DNA from: JAACFF01 sp963701435
GTDB taxonomy: Bacteria; Chloroflexota; Anaerolineae; Promineifilales; Promineifilaceae
DNA length: 64,000 nt
Direction of reading: 5' to 3'
NCBI GenBank assembly: GCA_963701435.1
Contig: CAVPAL010000017.1
Location: 439,345-503,344 of the forward strand
Numbering within the stretch: the stretch's first letter is position 1; each line of letters starts with the position of its first letter. The notes beneath the pieces are model-generated. The model worked only from the letters and a program-made list of their open reading frames with translations. It was not told the origin of the DNA and did no database searches. Positions 18,465 through 27,353 of the stretch are shown here, piece after piece. The position numbers were made by a program, and so were the translations under genes.

Positions 18465-19640
18465 ATGATGAAACGACGAGAATTTTGCCGTCAATTTGCG
18501 CTGGTTGGAGGCGCCATCGTGCTGGCGCCGCTCATCAATGGCTGTGCACCCGATGTCGATCCAACGGCGACGAGTAATAGCCAGGCGCCTACGACAGCCC
18601 TGCCAACGGTCGCGAGCACTCCCTATCCGACTCAGCAGCCACAGCCAACTGCGACAACCGCTGATCCAACCCAACCCCTGCGCCAGCCTGCTGAAAGCTT
18701 CCCAAATGATTCCCCTCAACCAGCGCCTACAACCGAGGCGTCTGTGGCCACAATTGCGCTGGTCAAAACAACCGATCGGGCTCTGGGTGTACGACGAGCG
18801 ATACAACTCATGGGTCTGAATCCTGTTCGTGGCAATCGCGTGCTGCTAAAGCCAAACTATAACAGTGCAGAAGCAGCGCCGGCATCCACCCATCCTGACA
18901 TTTTGCGATCTCTGGTCATGGAAATGAATGAAATGGGGGCCCGCTCTATTACCGTCGGCGAACGTAGCGGCATGGGCGACACGCGTGCTGTCTTAACGCA
19001 AGCGGGTGTGTTTAACCTTGCCGATGAGCTGGGCTTTGACACTGTGGTCTTCGATGAATTAGATGAGGAAGCGTGGATCGTACAACAGTCAGACGAGTTT
19101 CACTGGGAGTCAGGATTTGCAGTACCCAGGATTCTGCTCGATAGCGAATGCGTGGTGCAGACCTGCAATCTCAAAACGCACAGATACGGCGGTCACTTTA
19201 CGCTATCGTTGAAGAACTCTGTGGGTTTTGTCGCCCGGTCGGTTAGCGCGGGCAGCCACAACTATATGGAGGAACTTCACAGTTCCCCTTACCAGAGGCA
19301 ACTAATCGCCGAGATTAACGCTGCCTACACGCCTGCGCTCATTGTCATGGATGGCGTCGATGCCTTTGTGGATGGTGGGCCGGCTGCCGGTAAGAGGGTC
19401 AACCCTTCAGTGGTGATTGCCGGAACCGATCCGGTGGCTATGGATGCCGTGGGGGTGGCCATATTGCGACTATTCGGCACGACGCCGCAAGTTAGCCGGG
19501 GCAAGCTCTTTGAGCAGGAGCAGATCGCGCGAGCAGTGGAGCTGGGACTGGGTATAGATTCGCCTGAGCGGATCAGAATAGTGACCGGCGATTCCGAGAG
19601 CGAGGCGTACGCCAACTTGATCAGCCAATTCCTTTCGTGA
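18465..19640 (+). CDS. DUF362-domain lipoprotein
   Basis: 391 aa from MMKRREFCRQF, with GGGAG seven bases upstream. The N-terminus combines a twin-arginine-like RR, a hydrophobic stretch and a lipobox (LINGC), so export and lipid anchoring are likely. A Thr/Pro/Gln-rich linker (about 30-90) follows, then the DUF362 domain (VLLKPNYNSAEAAPASTHPD, TCNLKTHRYGGHFTLSLKN, MDGVDAFVDGGPAAGKR). DUF362 proteins often pair with Fe-S domains, but none is present here; the function is unknown. Confidence 0.75.
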   Translation: MMKRREFCRQFALVGGAIVLAPLINGCAPDVDPTATSNSQAPTTALPTVASTPYPTQQPQPTATTADPTQPLRQPAESFPNDSPQPAPTTEASVATIALVKTTDRALGVRRAIQLMGLNPVRGNRVLLKPNYNSAEAAPASTHPDILRSLVMEMNEMGARSITVGERSGMGDTRAVLTQAGVFNLADELGFDTVVFDELDEEAWIVQQSDEFHWESGFAVPRILLDSECVVQTCNLKTHRYGGHFTLSLKNSVGFVARSVSAGSHNYMEELHSSPYQRQLIAEINAAYTPALIVMDGVDAFVDGGPAAGKRVNPSVVIAGTDPVAMDAVGVAILRLFGTTPQVSRGKLFEQEQIARAVELGLGIDSPERIRIVTGDSESEAYANLISQFLS

Positions 19641-19690
19641 TCGTTGGTAGCAGAATGTTTTTTCGACAGAAATGTTACGCTACAGCCCTT

Positions 19691-19805
19691 TAGGTAAACC
19701 ACAGAAAGTTATATAAAAACAAAAGCCTTGGCAAGCTGTGGTTTCCTCGAGGAATTCACAAAAACTTCCGCTGCTCTTTATTCAAAAAGTTTTTGTGAAT
19801 TACCA
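19691..19805. repeat. dispersed double-hairpin element, copy 2
   Basis: AAACCACAG (19696-19704) pairs with CTGTGGTTT (19736-19744). Next to it AATTCACAAAAACTT (19753-19767) pairs perfectly with AAGTTTTTGTGAATT (19787-19801). A near-identical copy lies at 41.97-42.08 kb. Confidence 0.75.
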
Positions 19806-19835
19806 AATGAAGATGCAAAACGAGGTATACATATC

Positions 19836-20709
19836 ATGACCACAAAAATAGCCACAATTGATTTCCACGTCACCTCTGAATGCAACCAATCCTGTCCTTA
19901 CTGCTGGGGGCCGCAAGACTTCGAGCATCCGGTACAAACCGGGACTGCACTGCGCATCATTGAACGCGTGCAGGCGGTCGGCGCTGCACGCATTGTTTTC
20001 ACCGGCGGCGACCCGTTGCAGCGCGCCGACATTGGTGTGCTAATCCGCCATGCCAAAGAGATCGGGCTGGAAGTGGCCCTCTCCACCACCGGCGATGAGC
20101 TGACCGCGGCATTTTTGGATGAATACGGCCGTTATATCGACCTGATCTCCTTGCCGCTGGATGGTCCTGACAGAAGAGGTCAACGCCCGTACCAAAGAAA
20201 AGGGGCATTTCGCCGCCATCATGCGCGCCTTAGCGTGGCTGCGTGAACATCCAGAAATAGATGTCAAGTTATGCACGCCCATCACCCGCCATAACTTGGA
20301 GCATGTGTCGGCCATTGTCGAACTGGCCGAAAACTATGCCCAGACCACCAAAGCGCGCGTCTTCTACAACATCTTCCAGGCATTTCCGCGAGCCATGTTC
20401 CCGGTAGAATGGGATAAACTGCTGGTCACGGACGAGGAGTTTGGCGCTTTGACGCGTCAACTGGCCGATCGGAGGTGCATTCGCCTGAATTTTCTCAGCC
20501 ACGAAACCCTCGATCGGCTCTACGTGATGATCTTCCCCGATGGCAGCCTGGTCATTCCCAGCGGGCCGGATTATTTGACTTACGGGTCATTTTTGGCAGT
20601 GGAAGACCTTAGCGCCGTGCTGGCTGCCAGCCGGTTCGATTCAGTCAAACATTTAAATCATTCCCATGGGTGGCAAAAAATTAGGCGGAACGAGGAGAAA
20701 GTTTTATAA
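19836..20709 (+). CDS. radical SAM protein (one frame break near 20.16 kb)
   Basis: ATG 19836 follows GAGG. The radical SAM motif CNQSCPYC starts at residue 14, followed by FTGGDPL (the GGE-type SAM-binding motif with Asp). The first frame ends as nonsense after SLPLDG; the second frame (from about 20161) continues naturally as TEEVNARTKEKGHFAAIMRA to 20709. No SPASM or twitch Cys cluster is visible in the C-terminal half. It is convergent with the NACHT receptor carrying VR2 and stops about 190 bp from it; whether it belongs to the conflict cluster is open. Confidence 0.72.
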
Positions 20710-20842
20710 AGGAGCCTATCCCATTTCGGGGGCAAAGAATATAGAATATTCTCGGGTTGCTTCAACCTGACCCTGAATTTGTCTATCTTTTTTGTCCACT
20801 TTTCCGGGGGAACTCCATTAATAATAGTCACTTTAGATCAAG

Positions 20843-20915
20843 CGGGATCGCGCTGACGCGCGAAGGCCTGCTCCGCTACCGCTGCGCAGGCAAGAACAGC
20901 GCTCAGCGGTCGTGA
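20843..20915 (-). repeat. VR2 3' flank, shared with VR1 (IMH-like hairpins)
   Basis: This 73-bp block directly 3' of VR2 matches the block at 27281-27353 with two mismatches but is absent next to the TR. It contains TCGCGC-TGAC-GCGCGA (20848-20863, 6-bp stem, 4-nt loop) and GCCTGC...GCAGGC (20866-20891). In studied DGRs a GC-rich hairpin 3' of the VR is needed for efficient retrohoming, so a target-recognition role is likely. Confidence 0.65.
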
Positions 20916-23829
20916 GATGGGCGGCGAACCACGACCCGAAACCCGAGGTTGGCGTAGCGGTAAGCCGGGTGATGGTAGAAACGGTACGACGCGCGCGCGA
21001 GGTCAGGATCGTCGTCCCACGACCCGCCGCGCAAGGTACGCCGGGCTGTGGCGTTTTCCATGTCTTCCCGGCCATCGTTGGCTGCATAAGGGTAGCTAAA
21101 TGCGGGCTGCTGCGAAAGATTCTCCCCAAATCGTTGTTGTCCACTCCCACACATTGCCGCTTAAGTCCGCAATGCCTTGCGGCGTTAAACCGCCCGGGAA
21201 TACCCCCACGGGGGTTGTGCGGCGGATATGGGTCTCAAAGGTATTGCAGGCGGCGCGTCAAAATCCGGCCCATAGGCGTACTGCCGGCTCTCAAAGCCGC
21301 GCGCCGCCGCTTCCCATTCCACTTCGCTGGGCAGCCGGTAAGCCTGTCCCGTTTGGGCCGACAGCCAGGCGCAGTAAGCGCGCGCCTCAAACCAGCTCAC
21401 GCCGACGACAGGCTGCGCCGGGTGATTAAAGCGGCTGTCATCCCAATAATGCCGGTTGGCGCGGTACTTCGCCTGCCGGATACCATTCATCATACTGCTT
21501 TTCCAGCTCCTCCACAGAGGCATGTTTGAGCCACAACCAAGACTCTATCTGCTCGGGAGAAACATTCTGACCGCGTATCACATCGTCAGAAAAGTCTTGC
21601 AGATAGGCTTGCATATCACGGGCACCTTGTTTCGGACCTTCATTGCCTCCTTCACCGCGCCGCCACGCTTGGGCCGCTTCCGTCTGCCACCAGCGCTCAT
21701 CCTCATACCCGCCTGCCTGCATAAACAGCGCGTACTCGGCGTTGGTTACCGCAAAGACGCCCATCTCAAAGGCCGCAATCTCCACCGGGTGCGCCGGTTT
21801 TTCACCTCGTACTGGCTTGCATCGTCGCCAATGGTGTACGTCCCGGCCGGAATCGAGGCCGGCGGCGGCAGCAAATAGTCGCCGTGCGGGCCGCTGCGGC
21901 GCTCAAAGCGCGGGTCGCCCAGTTCGCCCAGCGCCTCCGCCGCCGCAATGCGCGCCCGCAAATCCGCCTGCGGGTCGCCAATGCGCACCAGCAAATCCCT
22001 TTGCAGCCTTTCAACCAGCACCGCGGGCACAGCCACATCCGGACCGGCCGCACAGCGCGCCGCCAGCGGCAGGTTGACCGGCATCAAGTAGCGCACAAAC
22101 TGGGCCGCATCCGGCGCCATCGCCGCCGCCAAAATGGTGGTTTCCTCCCAGCCGGTCGCCGGCAGCGCCGGCAGCGGGTCGCTGACCTCAAGCGCCGGCC
22201 AGCGTCTCCGCCAGCGAGGGTATGACTGTGTCGGCGCGCCAGGCAGCTTCCACGCGCTTTGGCTCAGGCGTGCGCGCCAGCACGCGCGCCGCAAAATATT
22301 CCTGCACCAGTTGGTGGAAAAATAAGACCTCGCGCTTTGCCAGGTCCTTGTCAAGCACGTTGAGCCGGATCCCGGCGGCAATGATGTCGGCCGGCAGGTC
22401 GCTCGCCTCAGGCTGCGCCAGCAGTTGGCGCGCGGTACGCTCCAGCACGCGCACCTGCCCCGCCTCGCCCGCTTCGCGCTCATCCTGCATCCCGTAAGCC
22501 AGTGATTCCAGCCGGGGAATGAGTATCCCTTCCGCCGGCAGATCATAGGGCACAGGCCACTCCTGCTGGATCACCTGCTGCACATCATCCTCGCTCAGCA
22601 GCCGGTCGGGCGTGAACAAACGGCCGCCGCGCTCAACCACTTCCCGGTGCAGCGCGCGGCGCACAAACCCGGTCAACAATCCCGCCTGCCCCTGCGGCAT
22701 CTCGCCCGTCACGCGCACCTGGTCGACCAGCAGCCGCAGGAAAAAGGGGCTGGCAAACAAAGCCAACTGCTGGACATCCCGGCGTAATGTCTCCCAAATG
22801 GGTACGGCATCATCCGCCAGGTGCAGCCGCAGAAATTCTTCAATTTGCGCCGGCGCAAGCGGCTCCACGCGCACCTGCGGTACCGGCAGCGCTTCGCTGC
22901 TCAACGAGGCGCTGTAGTCCAGACTGCGGCAGCTAAAGACAAAGGTATTGCCGCTGTGCCGGTTCTGTTGTAAGAACGCCTGCCAGCGCCCAATGCGCGC
23001 CCGGTAGTCGTCCCTGTCCCGGTGCGGCATTTCGTTGAGGCCGTCGAGCAAAAGCAGCAGCCGGCCGCTGCGGAACAGCGTCTCAAAATCGGCGATGGCC
23101 GGATGCCGCAGGCGCCACTCCTGCGCCAGCCATTCATACGGCGGCGGCGCTGGTTCGCCCGGCTGAGCGCCGCGATAGCCGTTGAGCGATACGAAGAAGG
23201 GTATTGGCCCCGCCGCCCTTCCCTGCCGGATTGTTTCCAGGGCAGCCCACGCTTTTTCCAACTGCAAGCGGCGCAGCAGCGTCGTTTTGCCGCTGCCCGG
23301 CCGTCCTAATAACACCACCGCCCGCTGCTCAATTTCATCCAGCAGGGTTGCCAAGCTTTCATAGCGGCCGCGCTGCGGGTCCTGCACAAAACGGATTCCC
23401 TGCGCTTCCTGCCCCTGGTCTATTAGCAAAGTCAACTGCACAAAGCGGCTGTCAAGCTGGTAGCGTGAGTCCGCCAGCTCCGCAACGGCCTGCTGGTGAT
23501 AGCGCCGCAGGGCATCCTCACCGGCGGTTGTGGTCAGGTCGCCGGCGGCGGCGGCGATGCGCGCGCTCAAGGCGGCCACGTACTGCTCGCCGGCCGCCCC
23601 GATGATGAGCGCTTGCAGCACCTGCTGCAGATAGTCGCCCGGCAGGCGGCGCACCAGGTGGTTGCAGAAAACGTAGGGGCTGCCGTTCCAATCGATCTTG
23701 TGCGACATCAGGCCACCCGTGCAGCTGTGGCGCAATCAGGTCGATGCGGCTTTCGGCCAGCATGATTTCGCGCTGCGCGGCGCATAGATTCACAATCTCT
23801 TCGTGTAACTCAGGCGGTAGTTGGGGCAT
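20903..23829 (-). CDS. NACHT-FGE-fold receptor, DGR target 2 (about six frame breaks)
   Basis: Pieces in several frames assemble in order: a helical EAD-like N-terminus (MPQLPPELHEEIVNLCAAQR ... KIDWNGSPYVFCNHLVRRLP); NACHT NTPase with Walker A (LLGRPGSGKTTLL) and Walker B (RLLLLLDGLNEMP); a winged-helix/repeat region; a short HEAT-like stretch (RARIAAAEALGELGDPRF); and an FGE/C-type-lectin-like domain (FEMGVFAVTNAEYALF ... VSWFEARAYCAWL ... RTLRGGSW) ending in VR2 and GFRVVVRRPSHDR. Breaks lie near 23.72, 22.20, 21.79, 21.47, 21.24 and 21.12 kb. The order of domains is intact and VR2 is in frame with its own stop, so indel errors are at least as likely as decay. The role is inferred as a ligand sensor with a diversified C-terminal surface. 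Confidence 0.78.
20916..21035 (-). repeat. DGR variable repeat VR2
   Basis: 120 bp, same length as the TR (27101-27220), coding the last 40 residues of the NACHT-FGE receptor. By my alignment it differs from the TR at 22 positions, 20 of them TR adenines on the coding strand. TR Asn codons become Asp, Tyr, Phe, Leu, His and Ala (reading WDDDPDLARASYRFYHHP where TR gives WNNNQNNARASNRNNNHP). The flanks of each Asn cluster are unchanged. Confidence 0.93.
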
Positions 23830-23898
23830 GGTTTTTACTCAAATATTGATCACTGCTTCTGAATGCTTGTCATTGGCCGGTCGGTTTGCAATCGGCAT

Positions 23899-25247
23899 CT
23901 ATTGTATCCGCAGTTTCTGATAAATCTCGGGGGCATTGGCGCGCAGATCGGCGAGCACGGCAATCATGCTGCTGCCGGCGTTGCGCAAATAGCGTCGGCT
24001 GCTGTCCGGCTCCAGCAGGTCGCCCCCGCTGTGGTGGATACCTACCACCACAAAATTGTTGTCAAATACCGGCGAGCCGGACGAGCCCGGCTCGGTGGTG
24101 GTCAGGTATTGGATGTCGCGCGCGTTGGCAAAGGCCACAAAGTTATTCTGCATGGAAATCTTTTTGTAGTGACCGCCCGGGTGCTGGATGATATTGACGC
24201 GCTCGTCCCGCTGCACGCGTTTGGATGCGAGCGTCAGCGGTTCCACGCCTGGCAGGCGTTTCTTCGATTTCTACCACCGTGAAGTCGAGGTCGGGGTTGG
24301 TGTAAAACAGGCCGTCCGGCAGGGCGCGCGTTGTCTGCACCTCCGCCGGCTGCAGCTGGCCGGTCGAGCTGGTAGTTGAAGGTAAACATGGACTGGATAG
24401 CAGCCTCCGGGCTGCCAATGACATGGTTGTTGGTCATCACCAGGTTGGCGCCGGCCAGAAACCCGGAACCCAGGCTGCCGGCGGTGCGGATGCGCACCAC
24501 GGCTTTGGCGGCTTCCAGGCCCAGCTCCAGCATACGAATGTCGCGCAGGGTGTTTTCGCCGATGACTTTTTCCTGCACTTCTTGCGGCCGTTCGCGGCCG
24601 CGCCAGTCGTCGACGCCGCGCGTGGAGGCCGGCGCGCCGCTGAGCGGGTAGCGGTCGAAGAGGGCGCGCAGGAAGTCGGCGTCGGCGCCCGCGCCGATGT
24701 AGCTCAGGAGCTTGTTGATCAGCACGCCCAGCGTTTCCTGACCCGGCTCATCCTGGCCGAACTGGGTCAGGCGCGTGATCACGCGTACGGCCACGCCGCG
24801 CGGCGTCCCGCTCAGGTTCAGCAGGCTCAGCACGTCCGTTTTGCGCGGCGAGCCGGCAAAAACATCGTCGAGAAAGTCGATGCGCGTCGTTTCCGAGCGG
24901 AATTCCGGCATTGCGGCCAGGATACCCACCAGGCGGTCGAAATCTGTGCGGTTAAGATTAATGCCGGTTGGCGCTCCGGAAGCGGCGGCGGGAGGCGGCG
25001 CGCCGGCAGGCGGCTGCGGCCAGGCAATATTTGGGCGTTCTATAGCAACGGCGATCTGCAGCTCGTCCAGCCGGTTGCGCCGCTCCAGGTGCAGCGCCAG
25101 CTCTCTGGCCTTGTTCTCTTTGCCCTGCGCCGGCAGGCTGTCGTAATCTACGCCCAGCTTGAAACACAGCGTCCTGAGATCTTCGGCGTCAAAGTGCCGC
25201 ACGAGCAGCCGCTGGATTTCTGCCAGATATGCGGTTTGATTGGCCAT
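23899..25247 (-). CDS. EAD-EAD-trypsin-like serine protease (two frame breaks)
   Basis: Starts at ATG 25247. Residues about 5-70 form an EAD1-type domain (LRTLCFKLGVDYDSLPAQGK), and residues about 98-200 a second helical effector-associated domain (DRLVGILAAMPEFRSETTRI). Then comes a trypsin-fold protease: His in TNNHVIG, Asp in NPDLDFTVVEI, Ser in EPGSSGSPVFD. No signal peptide, so it acts in the cytoplasm. Frame breaks near 24.37 and 24.24 kb separate His, Asp and Ser segments, but all three catalytic residues remain recognisable. It sits between the RT gene and the second receptor, all on one strand, and is a likely effector recruited through EAD contacts. Confidence 0.8.
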
Positions 25248-25267
25248 CTATTGTTTTACCTCTTGAA

Positions 25268-25312
25268 GGGCGATTTTTTTAATCGCCCAGGGAACGATTT
25301 GCAAAATCGTTC
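25268..25312. promoter_or_regulatory. tandem hairpins between RT and protease genes
   Basis: GGGCGATT/AATCGCCC (25268-25288) and GAACGATTT/AAATCGTTC (25292-25312) are two perfect stems in the 100-bp gap. They could end the RT transcript, or protect or process the mRNA. Confidence 0.5.
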
Positions 25313-25349
25313 TACAGTTTGTCAAGCTAACTTGAACCATGCCCAAATG

Positions 25350-26408
25350 CTAAAGCGGGTGCTGGTGAAACAGGTGCGCGCGCAGTCCCCAGGTATCACC
25401 GTAACGCACATGGTTAATCCAGCCCTGTACGCTGGCGTCCAGTTCCGCAAATGAAATCCTGTTTTGGCGAAAAAGCGTAATATTCCGCGCCAGGCGCCGC
25501 CGAAAGTGCACCACGTTGCGCCGCTTCAGTTGGCGCTGAGTCGGGTAAACCACAAATCCCAACCAGGGAATCCCGTTCGAGACCGGCACAACCTGCGCTT
25601 TGAGTTCATGGATCTTCAGCCGCAGGCCGGCCAGATACTCAACAATCTGTTCCTTCCAGCTCCAAAGCTGCCGCTTGTTGTCCCCAAACAGGGCCATATC
25701 GTCGACATAGCGCAGATAGGCGGGGCAGCCCAGTTGGCGCGTCACAAACCAGTCGAAGGGATTGAGATAGCAATTACTCCAAAACTGGCTGGTGAGGTTG
25801 CCGATCGGGAGCCCTCTGGGTCGCAGACCGTCGAGCAGCCAATCACCGCGAAAATAAACCAGGTTGTATTCATCGGCCAGCACGCCCTCGCCACTGGCAA
25901 GAATCACGTCAATTAGCCGGCGCACCTGGTCATCACGGACCACACGAAACAATTCTCTTTTCAGGATCGCATGGTCAAGCGAGGGAAAATGCTGCACAAT
26001 ATCCAGGCGCAGCGCGTAACGGTAGCGGCAGGCGTAGCGCTGCAGCTGATCCACCGCCCGGTGCGTCCCCTTGCCAACCCGGTTTGCATAGCTGTGGGGA
26101 TGGAAGCGCACTTCAAACAAGGGTTCGATGATATTACACAGGGCATGATGCACGACGCGATCGCCGAATGGCGCGGCGCTGATCTTGCGGCGTTTAGGTT
26201 CATGGATAAAAAAATGTCGGTAAGCGCCGGGCCGGTAGGCGCCGGAAATCAGCTCATCCTGTAAAACCAGGAGGCGATCGGCAATCTGAAACTCAAAAGC
26301 CGCCGCAGCCGGCCGCCCGCGTTTCCCCCGCGCCGCTTTGTGATACGCTAACAGCAAATTATCCCAGGCAACAACACGAGGAAATAATATGTCATCAGAA
26401 ATGGTCAT
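25350..26408 (-). CDS. diversity-generating retroelement reverse transcriptase
   Basis: 352 aa from MTISDDILFPR (GTG 26420 is an alternative). RT motifs in order: KRRKISAAPFGDRVVHHALC (motif 1-2 region), ALRLDIVQHFPSLDH (first catalytic Asp), GLPIGNLTSQFWSNCYLNPF (motif 4: the DGR-specific IGNLTSQ instead of QG...SP), YLRYVDDMALFG (catalytic YVDD), and WLGFVVYP (motif 7). There is no maturase, endonuclease or RNase H domain, which fits DGR RTs of about 350 aa. With Avd it copies the TR RNA, misincorporating opposite adenines, and the cDNA replaces the VR. It is intact, while the receptors beside it show frame breaks. Its 5' end overlaps avd on the other strand by 20 bp. Confidence 0.96.
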   Translation of the reverse strand: MTISDDILFPRVVAWDNLLLAYHKAARGKRGRPAAAAFEFQIADRLLVLQDELISGAYRPGAYRHFFIHEPKRRKISAAPFGDRVVHHALCNIIEPLFEVRFHPHSYANRVGKGTHRAVDQLQRYACRYRYALRLDIVQHFPSLDHAILKRELFRVVRDDQVRRLIDVILASGEGVLADEYNLVYFRGDWLLDGLRPRGLPIGNLTSQFWSNCYLNPFDWFVTRQLGCPAYLRYVDDMALFGDNKRQLWSWKEQIVEYLAGLRLKIHELKAQVVPVSNGIPWLGFVVYPTQRQLKRRNVVHFRRRLARNITLFRQNRISFAELDASVQGWINHVRYGDTWGLRAHLFHQHPL

Positions 26409-26736
26409 CTTCACCCGCACCTATGATTTGTTGAAATGGCTGCTGCCTAAGTCAGAAAGCTTCCCAAAGCTTTATCGCAGCACGGTGACCCACCGCCTCA
26501 TGAGCGCCGCGCTTGACTTTCAGGAAGCCTTGTTTGACGCCCACAGCAGTGATGGAAAAATTCGCCTGCGCCACCTGCGTCAGGCCGACAGCCATCTCAA
26601 CAAAGCCCGCCTTTACCTGCGCCTGGCGCACGAGTGGGGCTGGCTTTCGTTAGGCCAATACCAACACGTCAGCCGTTTAGTCGCCGAAATTGGCCGGCTG
26701 CTGGGCGGCTGGATAAAACAAACGACGAATATGTAA
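26389..26736 (+). CDS. avd: Avd-type accessory variability determinant
   Basis: 115 aa, the usual length of bacterial Avd four-helix bundles, which form a basic pentamer that binds the DGR RT and the TR RNA. Family signatures: FTRTYDLLKWLLPKSESFPK at the start, LRQADSHLNKARLYLRLAHE in the centre, and the end motif EIGRLLGGWIKQ. CGAGG lies nine bases before ATG 26389. It is on the strand opposite to RT and TR and its first codons overlap the RT start, an unusual layout because avd normally runs with target, TR and RT. Confidence 0.9.
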   Translation: MSSEMVIFTRTYDLLKWLLPKSESFPKLYRSTVTHRLMSAALDFQEALFDAHSSDGKIRLRHLRQADSHLNKARLYLRLAHEWGWLSLGQYQHVSRLVAEIGRLLGGWIKQTTNM

Positions 26737-26842
26737 AACAACTCGCACAAGCGCCGCTTAATGGAGCGGGCGCGGCGGGAACACGTCCAGGCCGCGCCCA
26801 AATTTTAATATAGGTCTGACACCGGCAGCGCTCCAATACTGC

Positions 26843-26882
26843 CGTTGGACGGCGCGGACGCCGTTGGACGGCGCGGACGCCA
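26843..26882. repeat. 19-bp tandem repeat, two copies
   Basis: GCCGTTGGACGGCGCGGAC is present twice in tandem between avd and the TR. Nothing else is recognisable in the 360-bp avd-TR interval. Confidence 0.7.
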
Positions 26883-27100
26883 TTGTGTGCAGACGGGACA
26901 AGCCTGCGCCATCTCTTCTCTTTCCCAGGCCGCGTCCTGCAAACGAGCCCCTGAGGGCGCTGTGGTCGGCAGGCATTTACTGGAAGCGTACTGCCTATGG
27001 TGGGACAGCCACCTGGTTCCTGATCCAGCAGCCGGCTATCGCAGCCGGAGAGTCCGGGAACCCTGAGAAAGGGGAACGCCCTTAAATTGGAAAAGCAAAA

Positions 27101-27220
27101 GATGTGCGGCGAACCACGACCCGAAACCCGTTGTTGTTGTTGCGGTTTGCCGGGTGATTGTTGTTACGGTTCGACGCGCGCGCGTTGTTCTGGTTGTTGT
27201 TCCACGACCCGCCGCGCAAG
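27101..27220 (-). repeat. DGR template repeat (TR)
   Basis: Read on the minus strand this 120-bp block contains 16 AAC/AAT Asn codons, and CAG, placed where the VRs vary (WNNNQNNARASNRNNNHP, then ANRNNNNGF). The invariant parts (CTTGCGCGGCGGGTCGTGG at the start, GTTTCGGGTCGTGGTTCGCC at the end) match both VRs. It lies between VR1 and avd, is not in a convincing ORF and has no receptor upstream of it, so it is the RNA template. A TATACT hexamer about 40 bp upstream on the same strand could be its -10. Confidence 0.95.
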
Positions 27221-27280
27221 TCATCAGGTTGCCCCAGGTACGCCGAGGCGCACTTGCAGCATAGTATAGCAGAAAATTAG

Positions 27281-27353
27281 CGAGATCGCGCTGACGCGCG
27301 AAGGCCTGCTCCGCTACCGCTGCGCAGGCAAGAACAGCGCTCAGCGATCGTGA
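27281..27353 (-). repeat. VR1 3' flank (IMH-like hairpins)
   Basis: Matches the VR2 flank in 71 of 73 positions. The hairpins are at 27286-27301 (TCGCGC-TGAC-GCGCGA) and 27304-27329 (GCCTGC...GCAGGC). The TR lacks this block, as expected for a target-only signal. Confidence 0.65.

Noticed and set aside
27131..27205. TTG/GTT-rich stretch as a microsatellite
   Set aside because: On the other strand these are the AAC codons of the DGR template repeat, aligned base for base with both VRs.
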